Source: Lachnospiraceae bacterium (GTDB taxonomy: Bacteria; Bacillota; Clostridia; Lachnospirales; Lachnospiraceae). Taken from it: 64,000 bases of DNA. The position numbers and the translations under genes are program-made. Under the pieces are notes generated by a model that saw only the letters and a list, made by a program, of their open reading frames with translations, was not told the origin of the DNA and did no database searches. Numbering within the stretch: the first letter of the stretch is position 1; every line of letters begins with the position of its first letter. Below are positions 8,645-18,854 of this stretch, piece after piece. Location: the NCBI GenBank assembly GCA_017395635.1, contig JAFQOE010000001.1:1-64000 (forward strand). The letters run 5' to 3'.

Positions 8645-8713
8645 CACTTTACACATTATTTCACGCATACCGATTATGAAGTATATCCTCTATACTGTTA
8701 AACACGACCATTC

Positions 8714-9694
8714 TCATTCAACATTTGACGCACTAGTCTCTTTCCATTGAAACAATAATGATTCCAATTCTTCATAACTCTCCACATGGTTCACTTCATC
8801 TCTAAGTTTCGAAGAGTTAGGATATCCTGTTGTATACCATGCCACATGTTTGCGCATTTCATGAATTCCCGTATACTCACCCTTATACTCAATCATCATC
8901 TGTGCATGGCGAAGCATTACGTCTACCATGCCGAAAAGGGATGGTCGTTCCGGTATATACCCCTTTTCAAAATAAGTCTTCATTTGAGAGAAAATAAAAG
9001 GATTTCCCTTTGCACCTCTACCAATCATGAAAGCATCACAGCCTGTTTCTTCTTTCATTTTCAATATATCCTGAGGTGTAATCAAGTCTCCATTACCAAT
9101 CACCGGAATCTTAACCGCTTCTTTCACCTGTCGAATGATATCCCAATCTGCATGACCGGAATAGTATTCACTTCGCAATCTTCCATGCACTGCTACAGCA
9201 GCCGCGCCGCTCGCCTCTACTACTTTCGCAATCTCTACCGCATTGACATGTTCCTCATCAAACCCTTTACGAATCTTAACCGTAATCGGCACATCTGTAG
9301 CTTTCACCATGGCAGATACAATTTCCCCTACCAGTTTGGGCTGTTTCATCAAAGCCGATCCTTCATTGTTGTTCACAATTTTAGGAACCGGACATCCCAT
9401 ATTGATATCTATAAAATCATATCCTCGTTCCTGAACCTGACACGCCATATCAGCCATAATCTGAGGATCTGAACCAAACAACTGTAAACCAATCGGATGT
9501 TCCATCGGTTCATATTGCATCAAAGGCTCTGTATTTTTGTTCTTGTATAAAATCGCCTTTGCGCTCACCATTTCGGTATACAAAATATCACATCCCTGCT
9601 CCTTGCACAGCAAGCGAAAAGGCAGGTCTGTTACACCTGCCATGGGAGCTAATATTAACTTATTGTGTAAATCGATCATTTCTTTTCTCGACAT
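8714..9694 (-). CDS. dusB: tRNA-dihydrouridine synthase (DusB-like)
   Basis: A 326-residue FMN-dependent enzyme that reduces specific uridines in the tRNA D-loop to dihydrouridine. The TIM-barrel start LILAPMAGVTDLPFR, the catalytic Cys in INMGCPVPKI (about 95-104), the FMN/substrate segment VTVKIR-like ITVKIRKG and the phosphate-binding MIGRGAKGNPFIF are all visible. The C-terminal helical domain is present and length is normal. GAAGG precedes the ATG. The gene stands alone on the minus strand, convergent with truA; about 160 bp of AT-rich sequence without recognisable genes separates it from coaX. Confidence 0.93.
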   Translation of the reverse strand: MSRKEMIDLHNKLILAPMAGVTDLPFRLLCKEQGCDILYTEMVSAKAILYKNKNTEPLMQYEPMEHPIGLQLFGSDPQIMADMACQVQERGYDFIDINMGCPVPKIVNNNEGSALMKQPKLVGEIVSAMVKATDVPITVKIRKGFDEEHVNAVEIAKVVEASGAAAVAVHGRLRSEYYSGHADWDIIRQVKEAVKIPVIGNGDLITPQDILKMKEETGCDAFMIGRGAKGNPFIFSQMKTYFEKGYIPERPSLFGMVDVMLRHAQMMIEYKGEYTGIHEMRKHVAWYTTGYPNSSKLRDEVNHVESYEELESLLFQWKETSASNVE

Positions 9695-9857
9695 ATTACT
9701 TTTCCTTCGCTATATTAATTGATATCTCAATTTGTAACTATCCACAACTTATATTAAGTTATCGTATCCATCCACAAACTCATTCGAAAAATGTTTCACA
9801 CTTATCTCATGTAGACTCTCACCAAATCGTTTCATAATTGTCTATCAGAACCACATC

Positions 9858-10625
9858 CTACATCTGCTTATCGTATAAAATCTTTAGTCCCTTCAAAGTC
9901 AAATTTGGATCATATACGTCAATACAATCCGTTGCATCACTAATAATTTTTCCCAAACCACCGGTTGCAACTACCTTCATCTCCTCAAGCTTTGCTTCTT
10001 CCTGAATCTTGCGAACGATATACTCTGTTTGTCCGATATGACCATACACCAAACCTGACTGCATGGAAGAAATTGTGTCTCTTCCAAGTATCATATCCGG
10101 TTTCATAATTTCAATCTTTGGAAGCTTTGCCGCATCCTGCCACAATGCATGTGCCGCAATACGGATACCCGGTGATGTCACACCACCTACTAACGTTGCA
10201 TCACCCAACACCAAATCATGCGTTGTAGCGGTTCCGTAATCAATTACAAGAACCGGTCCACCATATATCTCATAGGCTGCAACAGCATCCACAATGCGGT
10301 CTGCACCAACTTCTTTTGGATTCGGAATTGCAATCTTAATTCCTGTCTTAATTCCCGGTCCCACTAAAATAGGATTCACATTAAAATATTTGATCAAACC
10401 ATTGATAATATGGTGATTCACATCCGGCACTACTGATGCCATAATCGCCGCATCCACATCATCCCTATGCATTCCTTTACTATGTAACAAATTATATAAA
10501 AATGTACCATACTCATCTGACGTTCTTGGAATTTTCGTTGTCATACGAAATGTTCCAACAATTTCTTCTTTATCAAACAAACCAATTGTTATGTTTGTAT
10601 TTCCAATATCAATTGCTAATAACAT
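9858..10625 (-). CDS. coaX: Type III pantothenate kinase
   Basis: A 255-residue enzyme that phosphorylates pantothenate, the first step of coenzyme A synthesis. It belongs to the acetate-kinase/Hsp70-like ATPase fold: the N-terminal [17 protein letters not shown] carries the phosphate-1 Asp, [12 protein letters not shown] is the pantothenate-binding element, [11 protein letters not shown] is the second phosphate loop and TGGLGKI closes the site. The ATG at 10625 is chosen because GGAGA lies about ten bases upstream; an in-frame TTG five codons earlier overlaps that ribosome site. The DUF6145 gene lies just upstream on the same strand. Confidence 0.95.
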   Translation of the reverse strand: MLLAIDIGNTNITIGLFDKEEIVGTFRMTTKIPRTSDEYGTFLYNLLHSKGMHRDDVDAAIMASVVPDVNHHIINGLIKYFNVNPILVGPGIKTGIKIAIPNPKEVGADRIVDAVAAYEIYGGPVLVIDYGTATTHDLVLGDATLVGGVTSPGIRIAAHALWQDAAKLPKIEIMKPDMILGRDTISSMQSGLVYGHIGQTEYIVRKIQEEAKLEEMKVVATGGLGKIISDATDCIDVYDPNLTLKGLKILYDKQM

Positions 10626-10724
10626 TATCTTCGTCTCCAATTCTTTACTACAAATCTAAATTTGACTTTTGCATCTTTATAACTAACAACACTCCATAAA
10701 AATGATACCATGATGCTTGTTACA

Positions 10725-11060
10725 CTACTCTTCTATCGTTTCACCCAAGAAAAACACTCTGTAATACAACTCTAAACTTTCCAAAAGTTCCTGCTTTGTC
10801 TGTTGCAATTGCTTAATCTTTAACACACTTCCTATTTCATCATAAAGCAAATCACCTTTATCACACATTGTAACAAACTGCAAATTCGCCTCTTCATCAT
10901 ATTCCAACGATAAAATTCCACCAATATCTTCTACAAACAATACACACATCGCTTGTAATTCATCCTTAATCGTCTGTGGTAACCCCTCAAAATCAGGATT
11001 CAAATAATATTTCTCTTCATATTTTGAAGACGCACATAAAACAACTCTTTCTTGTTCCAT
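10725..11060 (-). CDS. DUF6145 family protein
   Basis: About 111 residues from the ATG at 11060, with GGATCGGTGG upstream. It resembles the DUF6145 family found mainly in Lachnospiraceae: start MEQERVVLCASSKYEEKYY, middle CVLFVEDIGGIL, end LESLELYYRVFFLGE. It is acidic, soluble and lacks a catalytic motif. It is encoded upstream of coaX in the same orientation with about 100 bp between them. The function is unknown. Confidence 0.7.
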   Translation of the reverse strand: MEQERVVLCASSKYEEKYYLNPDFEGLPQTIKDELQAMCVLFVEDIGGILSLEYDEEANLQFVTMCDKGDLLYDEIGSVLKIKQLQQTKQELLESLELYYRVFFLGETIEE

Positions 11061-11263
11061 ATCCACCGATCCTTTTCTATTTCTAAAAAGCATTTTATCC
11101 TATCTATAAAAGGATTGCAACCCATTTAAAGATTTGCTAAGATATACCTTGACTTGTAAGATGAATGTGTCAAAAAAAATCTTCTAATATATATTTCAAA
11201 TAGTACATATACACATTGTTTTACAAGCAATTTGTAAAAGAAAAGAGGTAATTAAACAATACT

Positions 11264-12448
11264 ATGTTAAATCAGAATTTTATTAACATGTGCGGACAGA
11301 AATCAGTTATTCGCGAATTATTTGCTTACGGAAGTGAGCGTGCTAAAGAAATCGGTTACGAGAATGTTTTTGATTACAGCTTGGGAAATCCTTCTGTTCC
11401 TGCTCCTGAATCATTTACACAGGAAATGATTCGCCTGTTGCAGACAGAGAACCCACTTACTTTACATGGTTACTCACCAAGCCTTGGTATTGATTCTGTT
11501 CGTGAAGCTGTCGCAGTTTCATTAAATGACCGTTTTGATATGAACTACAAAAAAGAAGATGTATTTATGGTAAGTGGTGCTGCCGGTGCAATCGCGCACG
11601 CAGCCAGAGCCGTTACCGTTCCCGGTGATGAAATATTGACATTTGCTCCTTTCTTCCCAGAATATATGCCATATATTACAGCTACCGGAGCAGTATTGAA
11701 AGTCGTTCCTGCTGATACCAGTACATTTCAGATAAACTTTGATGCTTTTGTGGATATGTTAAATGAAAAGGTTATGGCTGTCCTTATCAATACACCGAAT
11801 AACCCTTCCGGAATTGTATATTCAACCGAAACGATTGAAAAGTTAGCCATGATTTTGACCGAGAAGGAAGAAGAATACGGGCATCCAATCTATATTATCT
11901 CAGATGAGCCATATCGTGAGATTGTATTTGACGGTGTCGATTCACCATTTATTGCTTCACACTATAACAATACGATTACTTGCTATTCCTTCAGCAAGTC
12001 TTTATCCCTTCCGGGAGAGCGTATCGGTTATATCGCTGTGAATCCGGCTTGTGCCGATTCAGCATTATTGGTGGATATGTTCGGACAAATCTCACGTGGT
12101 ATCGGACACAATTGTCCTCCTAGTATCATTCAGCTCGCTGTTGCAAAGTCATTATATGACACAGCAGATTTGTCTGTATATGAAACCAATAAAAATATTC
12201 TTTATACCGAATTAACAAAGATGGGATTTGATATCGTAGAACCGGGCGGAACTTTCTACATGTTCCCTAAGGCATTAGAGGAAGATGCCATCGCCTTTTC
12301 AAACAAGGCAAAAGAACTTGATTTATTATTAGTTCCAAGTAATTCCTTTGGTGTGCCGGGACACTTCCGCATCAGCTACTGTATTCCAACAGAAAAGGTA
12401 GAGCGATCTATCCCTGTGTTCCAGAAATTGGCAGATATGTATCTATAA
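11264..12448 (+). CDS. Pyridoxal-phosphate aminotransferase, class I/II
   Basis: A 394-residue fold-type I PLP enzyme. The PLP lysine is in SFSKSLSLPGERIGY (about 240-254), and INTPNNPSG, ISDEPYREI and the C-terminal FRISYC arginine segment complete the aspartate-aminotransferase-family set. The amino-acid substrate cannot be set from sequence. It is monocistronic: AAAAGAGG precedes the ATG and a strong terminator lies about 15 bp past the stop. Confidence 0.9.
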   Translation: MLNQNFINMCGQKSVIRELFAYGSERAKEIGYENVFDYSLGNPSVPAPESFTQEMIRLLQTENPLTLHGYSPSLGIDSVREAVAVSLNDRFDMNYKKEDVFMVSGAAGAIAHAARAVTVPGDEILTFAPFFPEYMPYITATGAVLKVVPADTSTFQINFDAFVDMLNEKVMAVLINTPNNPSGIVYSTETIEKLAMILTEKEEEYGHPIYIISDEPYREIVFDGVDSPFIASHYNNTITCYSFSKSLSLPGERIGYIAVNPACADSALLVDMFGQISRGIGHNCPPSIIQLAVAKSLYDTADLSVYETNKNILYTELTKMGFDIVEPGGTFYMFPKALEEDAIAFSNKAKELDLLLVPSNSFGVPGHFRISYCIPTEKVERSIPVFQKLADMYL

Positions 12449-12460
12449 TTCCAAACAAGC

Positions 12461-12490
12461 AAAAGAGGCTGGTTCATACCAGCCTCTTTT
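12461..12490. terminator. Bidirectional intrinsic terminator
   Basis: A perfect 13-bp stem AAAAGAGGCTGGT with ACCAGCCTCTTTT around TCAT, rich in GC at the core and with U tracts in both directions. It serves both the aminotransferase gene and the convergent ABC-F gene. Confidence 0.9.
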
Positions 12491-12499
12491 TATAACTCC

Positions 12500-14131
12500 T
12501 TATTCATTGTCAGAAGTAGTCATATTCATAACCTGACGTTTTCTTGCAAGCTCATCACTTTCTAAGTACTCATCATAAGTTGTCATCTTATCAATCAAAC
12601 CGGTTGCTGTAATCTCCATAATACGATTAGCCGTAGTCTGGATAAACTGGTGATCCTGAGAAGAGAATAACACAACGCCCGAGAACTTAATCAATCCATT
12701 GTTAAGCGCTGTAATTGATTCCATATCCAAATGGTTGGTAGGCTCGTCCAACACCAACACATTCGAACCCATAATCATCATTTTAGAAAGAAGACAACGT
12801 ACTTTCTCTCCTCCTGATAATACACGCACTTTCTTCACGCCATCGTCACCGGCAAATAACATTCTTCCAAGGAATCCTCTTACATAGGTAGCGTCCTTCT
12901 CCTCAGAAAACTGTGTAAGCCAATCCACAATTGTCAAATCATTATCAAATTCCTTCGTATTATCCTTAGGGAAATAACCCTGTGATGTAGTAACACCCCA
13001 TTTGTATGTTCCTTCATCCGGTTCTTCCTCTCCTGCTAATATCTTAAACAACATGGTTGTAGCAAGGGTATTCGGACCAACAAATGCAACCTTATCTTCT
13101 CTTCCAATTGTAAATGAAATATTATCTAAAATCTTCTCTCCATCCACTGTCTTAGAAAGATTCTCAACCGTTAATACCTCGTTACCAATTTCGCGATTCG
13201 GGCGGAAATCGATATAAGGATACTTACGGCTGGATGGACGCATCTCATCCAACTCAATCTTCTCTAATGCACGCTTTCTGGAAGTAGCCTGCTTTGATTT
13301 GGAAGCATTTGCAGAGAATCGCTGAATAAACTCCTGTAATTCCTTAATCTTCTCTTCTTTCTTCTTATTCGCTTCCTTCATCTGCTTAATCATCAACTGA
13401 CTTGACTCATACCAGAAATCATAGTTACCGGCATATAACTGAATCTTACCATAATCAATATCTGCAATATGTGTACAAACTTTATTAAGGAAATAGCGGT
13501 CATGGGATACAACAATTACAGTATTATCAAAGTTAATCAAGAACTCTTCCAACCAGCCAATTGCTTCTAAATCCAAATGGTTCGTAGGCTCATCTAAAAG
13601 CAATACATCCGGATTACCAAACAAGGCTTGTGCCAGTAAAACCTTAACCTTAAATGTATCCTCTAACTCTGCCATCATCTTGTAATGGTGTTCTGTTTCA
13701 ATACCAAGACCATTCAACAAAGTTGCAGCATCCGATTCTGCTTCCCAACCATTCATTTCAGCAAATTCAGCTTCCAAATCCGCAACTCTTGCACCATCCT
13801 CATCTGAAAAATCAGGCTTTGCATATATCTCTTCCTTTTCCTTCATAACATCATAAAGACGCTTATTACCCATGATAACCGTATCTAATACTGTATAATC
13901 ATTATACTTAAAATGATCCTGCTGCAATACAGAAAGTCTCTCTCCTGCATTCATAACAACATCACCCTTTGTAGTTTCAATCTCGCCTGATAAAATCTTC
14001 AAAAAAGTAGATTTGCCCGCACCGTTCGCACCAATCAATCCATAACAGTTACCTTCTGTAAACTTGATATTAACCTCTTCGAATAACGCTTTCTTACCAA
14101 ATCTTAACGTTACATTATTTGCACTAATCAT
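12500..14131 (-). CDS. ABC-F family ATPase (YkpA/YbiT-like)
   Basis: A 543-residue cytosolic protein with two ABC ATPase domains and no membrane part, the ABC-F arrangement that acts on ribosomes in translation or antibiotic protection. Domain 1 has GANGAGKST (about 35-43) and LLLDEPTNHLD; domain 2 has LSGGEKVRCLL and LVLDEPTNHLD. The interdomain P-site tether (about 240-290) is basic and helical. Two departures stand out: the first signature reads LEDTFKVKV where LSGGQ is usual, and the second Walker A is GPNTLATT without the canonical GKT. Similar losses are known in the YkpA/YbiT branch. The convergent aminotransferase gene shares its terminator. Confidence 0.88.
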   Translation of the reverse strand: MISANNVTLRFGKKALFEEVNIKFTEGNCYGLIGANGAGKSTFLKILSGEIETTKGDVVMNAGERLSVLQQDHFKYNDYTVLDTVIMGNKRLYDVMKEKEEIYAKPDFSDEDGARVADLEAEFAEMNGWEAESDAATLLNGLGIETEHHYKMMAELEDTFKVKVLLAQALFGNPDVLLLDEPTNHLDLEAIGWLEEFLINFDNTVIVVSHDRYFLNKVCTHIADIDYGKIQLYAGNYDFWYESSQLMIKQMKEANKKKEEKIKELQEFIQRFSANASKSKQATSRKRALEKIELDEMRPSSRKYPYIDFRPNREIGNEVLTVENLSKTVDGEKILDNISFTIGREDKVAFVGPNTLATTMLFKILAGEEEPDEGTYKWGVTTSQGYFPKDNTKEFDNDLTIVDWLTQFSEEKDATYVRGFLGRMLFAGDDGVKKVRVLSGGEKVRCLLSKMMIMGSNVLVLDEPTNHLDMESITALNNGLIKFSGVVLFSSQDHQFIQTTANRIMEITATGLIDKMTTYDEYLESDELARKRQVMNMTTSDNE

Positions 14132-14226
14132 ACTATTACCTCTCTTATTCTGTGTATTGTTGGTCTACCTGCTTTGTATCGCTTTCTTACCAAATACTAT
14201 AGTTCCTCAATCTCATATCCATCTGA

Positions 14227-15501
14227 TTACTGTAATTCCGGATCAATCAAAATAGCAACTCGGTCAATACGGTTTTTATCCATAGAAACCACTTTCAAAG
14301 TGATTCCATCCTTCTTAACCGTCTCACCTTCTACCGGCAAATGATCCAACAATTCTATTACATATCCACCTAATGAATCATAATTCTCAGATTCAAATCG
14401 AATACCAATATTATCCTCCAAATCACTGAGTTTCATTGCACCATCTATTTCATAACGATTTTCTTCTAACTTTGTAACCGTTTCTAATTCATCCATATCA
14501 AATTCATCTCGAATCTCACCAACGATTTCTTCAATCAAATCTTCAATTGTAATAAGACCTACTGCCGTAGCATACTCATCCAACACAATTGCCAGAGTTA
14601 CAAAACGATTTCGCATTTCTGTCATAATAGATGAAGTCTTCTGATATTCATATACAAAAAATGGTTCCCTCATAATATTGCGAACTGAGAATGACTGATT
14701 CTTCTTATCTGTCCGATTCTGATATAAGAACAAATCCTTCATATACAAAATACCGATAACACTATCCTTGTTATCATCATAAACCGGTAATCTGGAATAA
14801 TGCTCTTTATCGAACAGCTCAAACACTTCATCAAAGGTAGCATCCACCGAAATTACTGCCATGTCTGCACGAGGAATCATAACATCTTTTGCTTTAGAAT
14901 CACCAAAATCCACCACATTATTAATCATGGATTTCTCTTCTTTCTCGATAACGCCATCCTCCACACTGACATCTACAATCGTTCGAAGCTCTCCTTCTGT
15001 CATCTGTTCCTTCGCTTTGTTTCTGTCAATTCTCAAAACAAAGAAAATAATCGCAGATAATTTATCAACAATCCAAATAGCCGGAGTTAACAACCATGTC
15101 AAAGGCGCAATCACATGTATATATATAAACGCAATTTTCTCATTATATAGAGTTGCCAAAGTTTTCGGAGTTATCTCTCCAAAAAGTAACACAACTAAAG
15201 TCAATACACCGGTAGACACGCCTACAAACGCACTTCCAAATACTTCTGTCGTCACCGTAGTTGTAAGTGCTGATGCTGAAATGTTAACAATGTTATTACC
15301 AATCAATATCGCACTTAGCATTTTAGAAGGATTTTCAATCAACTTCATTATCTTCGCAGCGGTTTTATTACCCTGTTCCATCAAAGAACGCAAACGATGC
15401 TTATTCACTGTAGTTAATGCTGTTTCCGCAGATGAAAAAAATGCAGACAACAAAATCATAATAACAATTGCAACAATCTGTAAACTCACTCCAGGCTCCA
15501 A
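14227..15501 (-). CDS. CNNM/CorC (HlyC) family protein with CBS pair
   Basis: A 424-residue protein of the hemolysin-C/CNNM family, membrane proteins associated with magnesium and cobalt efflux. An N-terminal DUF21 domain with about four helices (1-140) begins with SAFFSSAETALT and includes IGNNIVNI; two CBS domains follow (about 195-320; MIPRADM at their start, LAIVLDEYATAVGLITIEDLIEEIVGEI at their end, quoted here as two motifs of the second CBS). The C-terminal CorC_HlyC domain (about 340-420) ends with VAILIDPELQ. Length and order are typical. It is upstream of the ABC-F gene with a 95-bp gap. Confidence 0.9.
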   Translation of the reverse strand: MEPGVSLQIVAIVIMILLSAFFSSAETALTTVNKHRLRSLMEQGNKTAAKIMKLIENPSKMLSAILIGNNIVNISASALTTTVTTEVFGSAFVGVSTGVLTLVVLLFGEITPKTLATLYNEKIAFIYIHVIAPLTWLLTPAIWIVDKLSAIIFFVLRIDRNKAKEQMTEGELRTIVDVSVEDGVIEKEEKSMINNVVDFGDSKAKDVMIPRADMAVISVDATFDEVFELFDKEHYSRLPVYDDNKDSVIGILYMKDLFLYQNRTDKKNQSFSVRNIMREPFFVYEYQKTSSIMTEMRNRFVTLAIVLDEYATAVGLITIEDLIEEIVGEIRDEFDMDELETVTKLEENRYEIDGAMKLSDLEDNIGIRFESENYDSLGGYVIELLDHLPVEGETVKKDGITLKVVSMDKNRIDRVAILIDPELQ

Positions 15502-15652
15502 ATTATTATCCTCCTATTAATAAAAATGTAGTCATTCTAATTGTTCAGTATATTTGCACAATCGTAGTTAATTTTACTGAATGAAATATCTCTTGTCAAG
15601 TCATACTATATATGTAACTCATTTACTGTTTTTTCAAAAAGGAGTGACTAAC

Positions 15653-15838
15653 ATGAGAAGTTCAAAAAAAGAATACGAAGCAGTTGCCAAAAGATGTAGT
15701 TCTTATGCCAAGACAACCACCAGTGAATTATCTAACTGCGTAGGTAGTGACTGTAAAAGTTGTTTGAACTGCGAACATTTCGCCGCAGATGAACATTGTG
15801 TATTAGATTTGTATGATCCAATCGCAAAAAATCTATAA
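15653..15838 (+). CDS. Small six-cysteine protein (61 aa)
   Basis: Sixty-one residues from the ATG at 15653, which follows AAAAAGGAG at ideal spacing. Six cysteines lie at about positions 15, 29, 34, 37, 40 and 49. The core C-x4-C-x2-C-x2-C could bind zinc or an iron-sulfur cluster, or be a substrate for cysteine modification. There is no signal peptide. It is not the SCIFF peptide, whose spacing differs, and no radical-SAM gene is nearby. Its own terminator follows. Function unknown, but the ribosome site and terminator argue that it is expressed. Confidence 0.65.
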   Translation: MRSSKKEYEAVAKRCSSYAKTTTSELSNCVGSDCKSCLNCEHFAADEHCVLDLYDPIAKNL

Positions 15839-15889
15839 GGAAATATCCTTATTATTTGCTTTGACATACCACAGTATTGTATAAAGCAA

Positions 15890-15937
15890 AAACAGACAAT
15901 CTTTCTAACATCTTCTATTTATAAAGATTGTCTGTTT
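15890..15937 (+). terminator. Terminator of the six-cysteine gene
   Basis: AAACAGACAATCTTT pairs with AAAGATTGTCTGTTT over 15 bp around a loop of about 18 bases, followed by TCT. The stem is strong and sits about 50 bp past the stop codon; it may also act on the other strand for the PrsA-like gene. Confidence 0.7.
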
Positions 15938-15976
15938 TCTACATAACTACAATATGCACCTCTATTAAAATGTATT

Positions 15977-16004
15977 CGTAACGATTCAGTACTTCGTAGT
16001 TACG
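15977..16004. repeat. CGTAAC-type dispersed palindrome, copy 2
   Basis: CGTAACGATTCAGT followed by ACTTCGTAGTTACG, a 28-bp imperfect palindrome whose ends are exact complements. It lies in the intergenic space 22 bp past the PrsA-like stop and resembles the copies at 5677 and 27543. Confidence 0.65.
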
Positions 16005-16025
16005 ATTCAAGATAACAAAATTATA

Positions 16026-17054
16026 CTAATTCAGATAATTCTTTATGTTTATATTACTCCATCCAGACACATTCTTATATTCCCGATTCGGCTGTGCATA
16101 ATCCGAATACAGCCTATCTACCTCTGCTTCTTTTATGGATAAATCCTCTGACTGTTGTTCATGTTTCTCGATTGTTTCCGCATAATTATTATCATTCTTT
16201 TCTAACAATCGAATCACATAATATCCATAATCGGATTCTATGACATCGCTCACTTCACCAACAGATAATTGATCCACTTCCGCTTGATACTCTTTTTCCA
16301 AATCCTCATACTTAAGGTATTTTTCAATAGCAGTCACTGTTTCATCACAATCCTCAAGCAAAGCCTCTATATCTTCTCCCTGTTGGGCACGCTCAGAAAA
16401 TTCCATCGCTTCTGTTTCTTTTTCTTCTATTTCTGCTCTGGATACTTTTTTCAAATTGCCTTCTGCATCCGACTGAACCATCCCATCTTCATCCAATTGA
16501 ACAATTGGAAATGTGACTTGATAAACCTTTACGTAACGCTCTTGCTTGTCAGAATCCAAAGTAGAAGATGCATTCTCATTCTTTCCATCTTCCGATAAGC
16601 TATCCAGATAAGAATCCCCTAACAGCTTCTTCTCATATACACGCTCAATATCCGATTCCGAAACGCCTCTTCCTTCTAATATATCTACCCCAAAGCGTTC
16701 TAGTACCTTTTTGGTTCGAACTTTCATCTCCTGTTTTTCTTCGTCAGACAATTTTATCTTGTTCTTTTCCGCTTCTTTATATAAAAGCACCGTGGAAATA
16801 ATATCTTTCTCCAACTGTTGCTTATAATATTCACCATACGTCATTGTGTCTTCATACACTTCATCCAGTTGTTCTACACTGTTCACATTGTATTCTGTTG
16901 CATAAATGTAAGCAAATATAGCTACATCCTTATCGTATAACATTTCCCCATTCAATGAGAAAATCCAATCATCCTTGCTGTTACAAGCCGCCAGCCCCAA
17001 TACCATCACCAAACACAATCCTATCGATAATATACGTTTGCATAATTTTCCCAT
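16026..17054 (-). CDS. PrsA-like lipoprotein foldase / peptidyl-prolyl isomerase
   Basis: A 342-residue lipoprotein: a basic N-terminus, a hydrophobic helix and lipobox LGLAAC with Cys at about 24. The following SurA-N-like helical segment (about 30-150) and a central parvulin-like stretch (about 173-295, with VKVYQVTFPIV, VGEVSDVIESDYGYYVIRLLE) suggest that it folds exported proteins on the outer face of the membrane. The C-terminal helical tail is acidic. The parvulin domain is divergent, so isomerase activity is uncertain. AGGATAGGA lies about ten bases before the ATG. It is downstream of ilvC and separated from it by a terminator. Confidence 0.75.
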   Translation of the reverse strand: MGKLCKRILSIGLCLVMVLGLAACNSKDDWIFSLNGEMLYDKDVAIFAYIYATEYNVNSVEQLDEVYEDTMTYGEYYKQQLEKDIISTVLLYKEAEKNKIKLSDEEKQEMKVRTKKVLERFGVDILEGRGVSESDIERVYEKKLLGDSYLDSLSEDGKNENASSTLDSDKQERYVKVYQVTFPIVQLDEDGMVQSDAEGNLKKVSRAEIEEKETEAMEFSERAQQGEDIEALLEDCDETVTAIEKYLKYEDLEKEYQAEVDQLSVGEVSDVIESDYGYYVIRLLEKNDNNYAETIEKHEQQSEDLSIKEAEVDRLYSDYAQPNREYKNVSGWSNINIKNYLN

Positions 17055-17084
17055 ATTAAGAATCCTATCCTTTCTAAAACTAAA

Positions 17085-17106
17085 GCCGGTTGCATACGCA
17101 ACCGGC
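17085..17106 (-). terminator. Terminator of ilvC
   Basis: A perfect 9-bp GC-rich stem GCCGGTTGC/GCAACCGGC with a 4-base loop. Read leftward it is followed by TTTAGTTTT. It lies 17 bp past the ilvC stop. Confidence 0.8.
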
Positions 17107-17122
17107 CTAATAAATCCATAGA

Positions 17123-18163
<1,041 letters not shown>

Positions 18164-18187
18164 TTAAAAAAATTTATGTATCACTGA

Positions 18188-18679
18188 TTACTTCAAATCA
18201 GCACTACCTCTTGTTAATCCTGTAAGACCTGTTCTTACAATTGATTCAATCTCAAATCCGTCCAACAAACCAATAAATGCTTCAATCTTATTAGCATTAC
18301 CTGTCAACTCAATCATTAACGAATTCACAGACACGTCAACAATCTTAGCACGGAATACATCTGTGATAGAAATAATCTGCTGCTTTTCTTCATGGTTCGT
18401 CTTAACCTTAACTAAAACCAACTCTCTACATACAGATTCGCCATCCTTCAACTCTGTAATCTCTACAACATCCTCTAATTTGTTAATCTGCTTTGCAATC
18501 TGAGCAAGCGTCAAATCATCTCCACTCACTGCAACCGTCATACGAGAGTACTTTGGATTCTCTGTCACACCAACCGACAAACTGTCGATATTATAACCTC
18601 TTCTACTAAATAATCCTGATACACGGCTCAATACACCGGCGGTGTTATCAACCAACAGGGATAATACCATCTTCTTCAC
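18188..18679 (-). CDS. ilvN: Acetolactate synthase small (regulatory) subunit
   Basis: About 163 residues from a GTG at 18679; AAAGGTGG sits nine bases upstream, and an ATG two codons further in is the alternative. The N-terminal ACT domain (LLVDNTAGVLSRVSGLFSRR, with YNIDSLSVG) binds the branched-chain amino-acid effector, and a second ACT-like domain follows (ITDVFRAKIVDVS). It regulates the catalytic subunit; no ilvB-type catalytic gene is present in the window. It forms an operon with ilvC. Confidence 0.95.
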   Translation of the reverse strand: MKKMVLSLLVDNTAGVLSRVSGLFSRRGYNIDSLSVGVTENPKYSRMTVAVSGDDLTLAQIAKQINKLEDVVEITELKDGESVCRELVLVKVKTNHEEKQQIISITDVFRAKIVDVSVNSLMIELTGNANKIEAFIGLLDGFEIESIVRTGLTGLTRGSADLK

Positions 18680-18730
18680 TATTATCTTCCACCTTTCAAG
18701 TAAAAAATGCGAAAACACGCAACTATTGAC

Positions 18731-18759
18731 ATTTTAGCAATTATTGTATTCACTGTCAA
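18731..18759 (-). promoter_or_regulatory. Sigma-A promoter of ilvN-ilvC
   Basis: Minus-strand TTGACA (18754-18759), a 17-base spacer and TAAAAT (18731-18736). It lies about 50 bp upstream of the ilvN start and after the metH stop. The leader is too short for a T-box or a long attenuator. Confidence 0.85.
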
Positions 18760-18854
18760 GCACGTTTCCCCCAAGCAATGCACTTATTTTCAAGCATTTC
18801 TGATGTATTTTATAAAAATACACCTTTGTCCAATCCTGACGTATCAAGTACCAA

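Noticed and set aside
15653-15838. SCIFF peptide (six cysteines in forty-five residues)
   Set aside because: The cysteine spacing and sequence do not match the SCIFF consensus and no radical-SAM maturase gene lies nearby.
18680-18854. T-box or leader-peptide attenuator before ilvN
   Set aside because: The predicted start point leaves a leader of only about 45 bases with no T-box motif; a sigma-A promoter explains the region.
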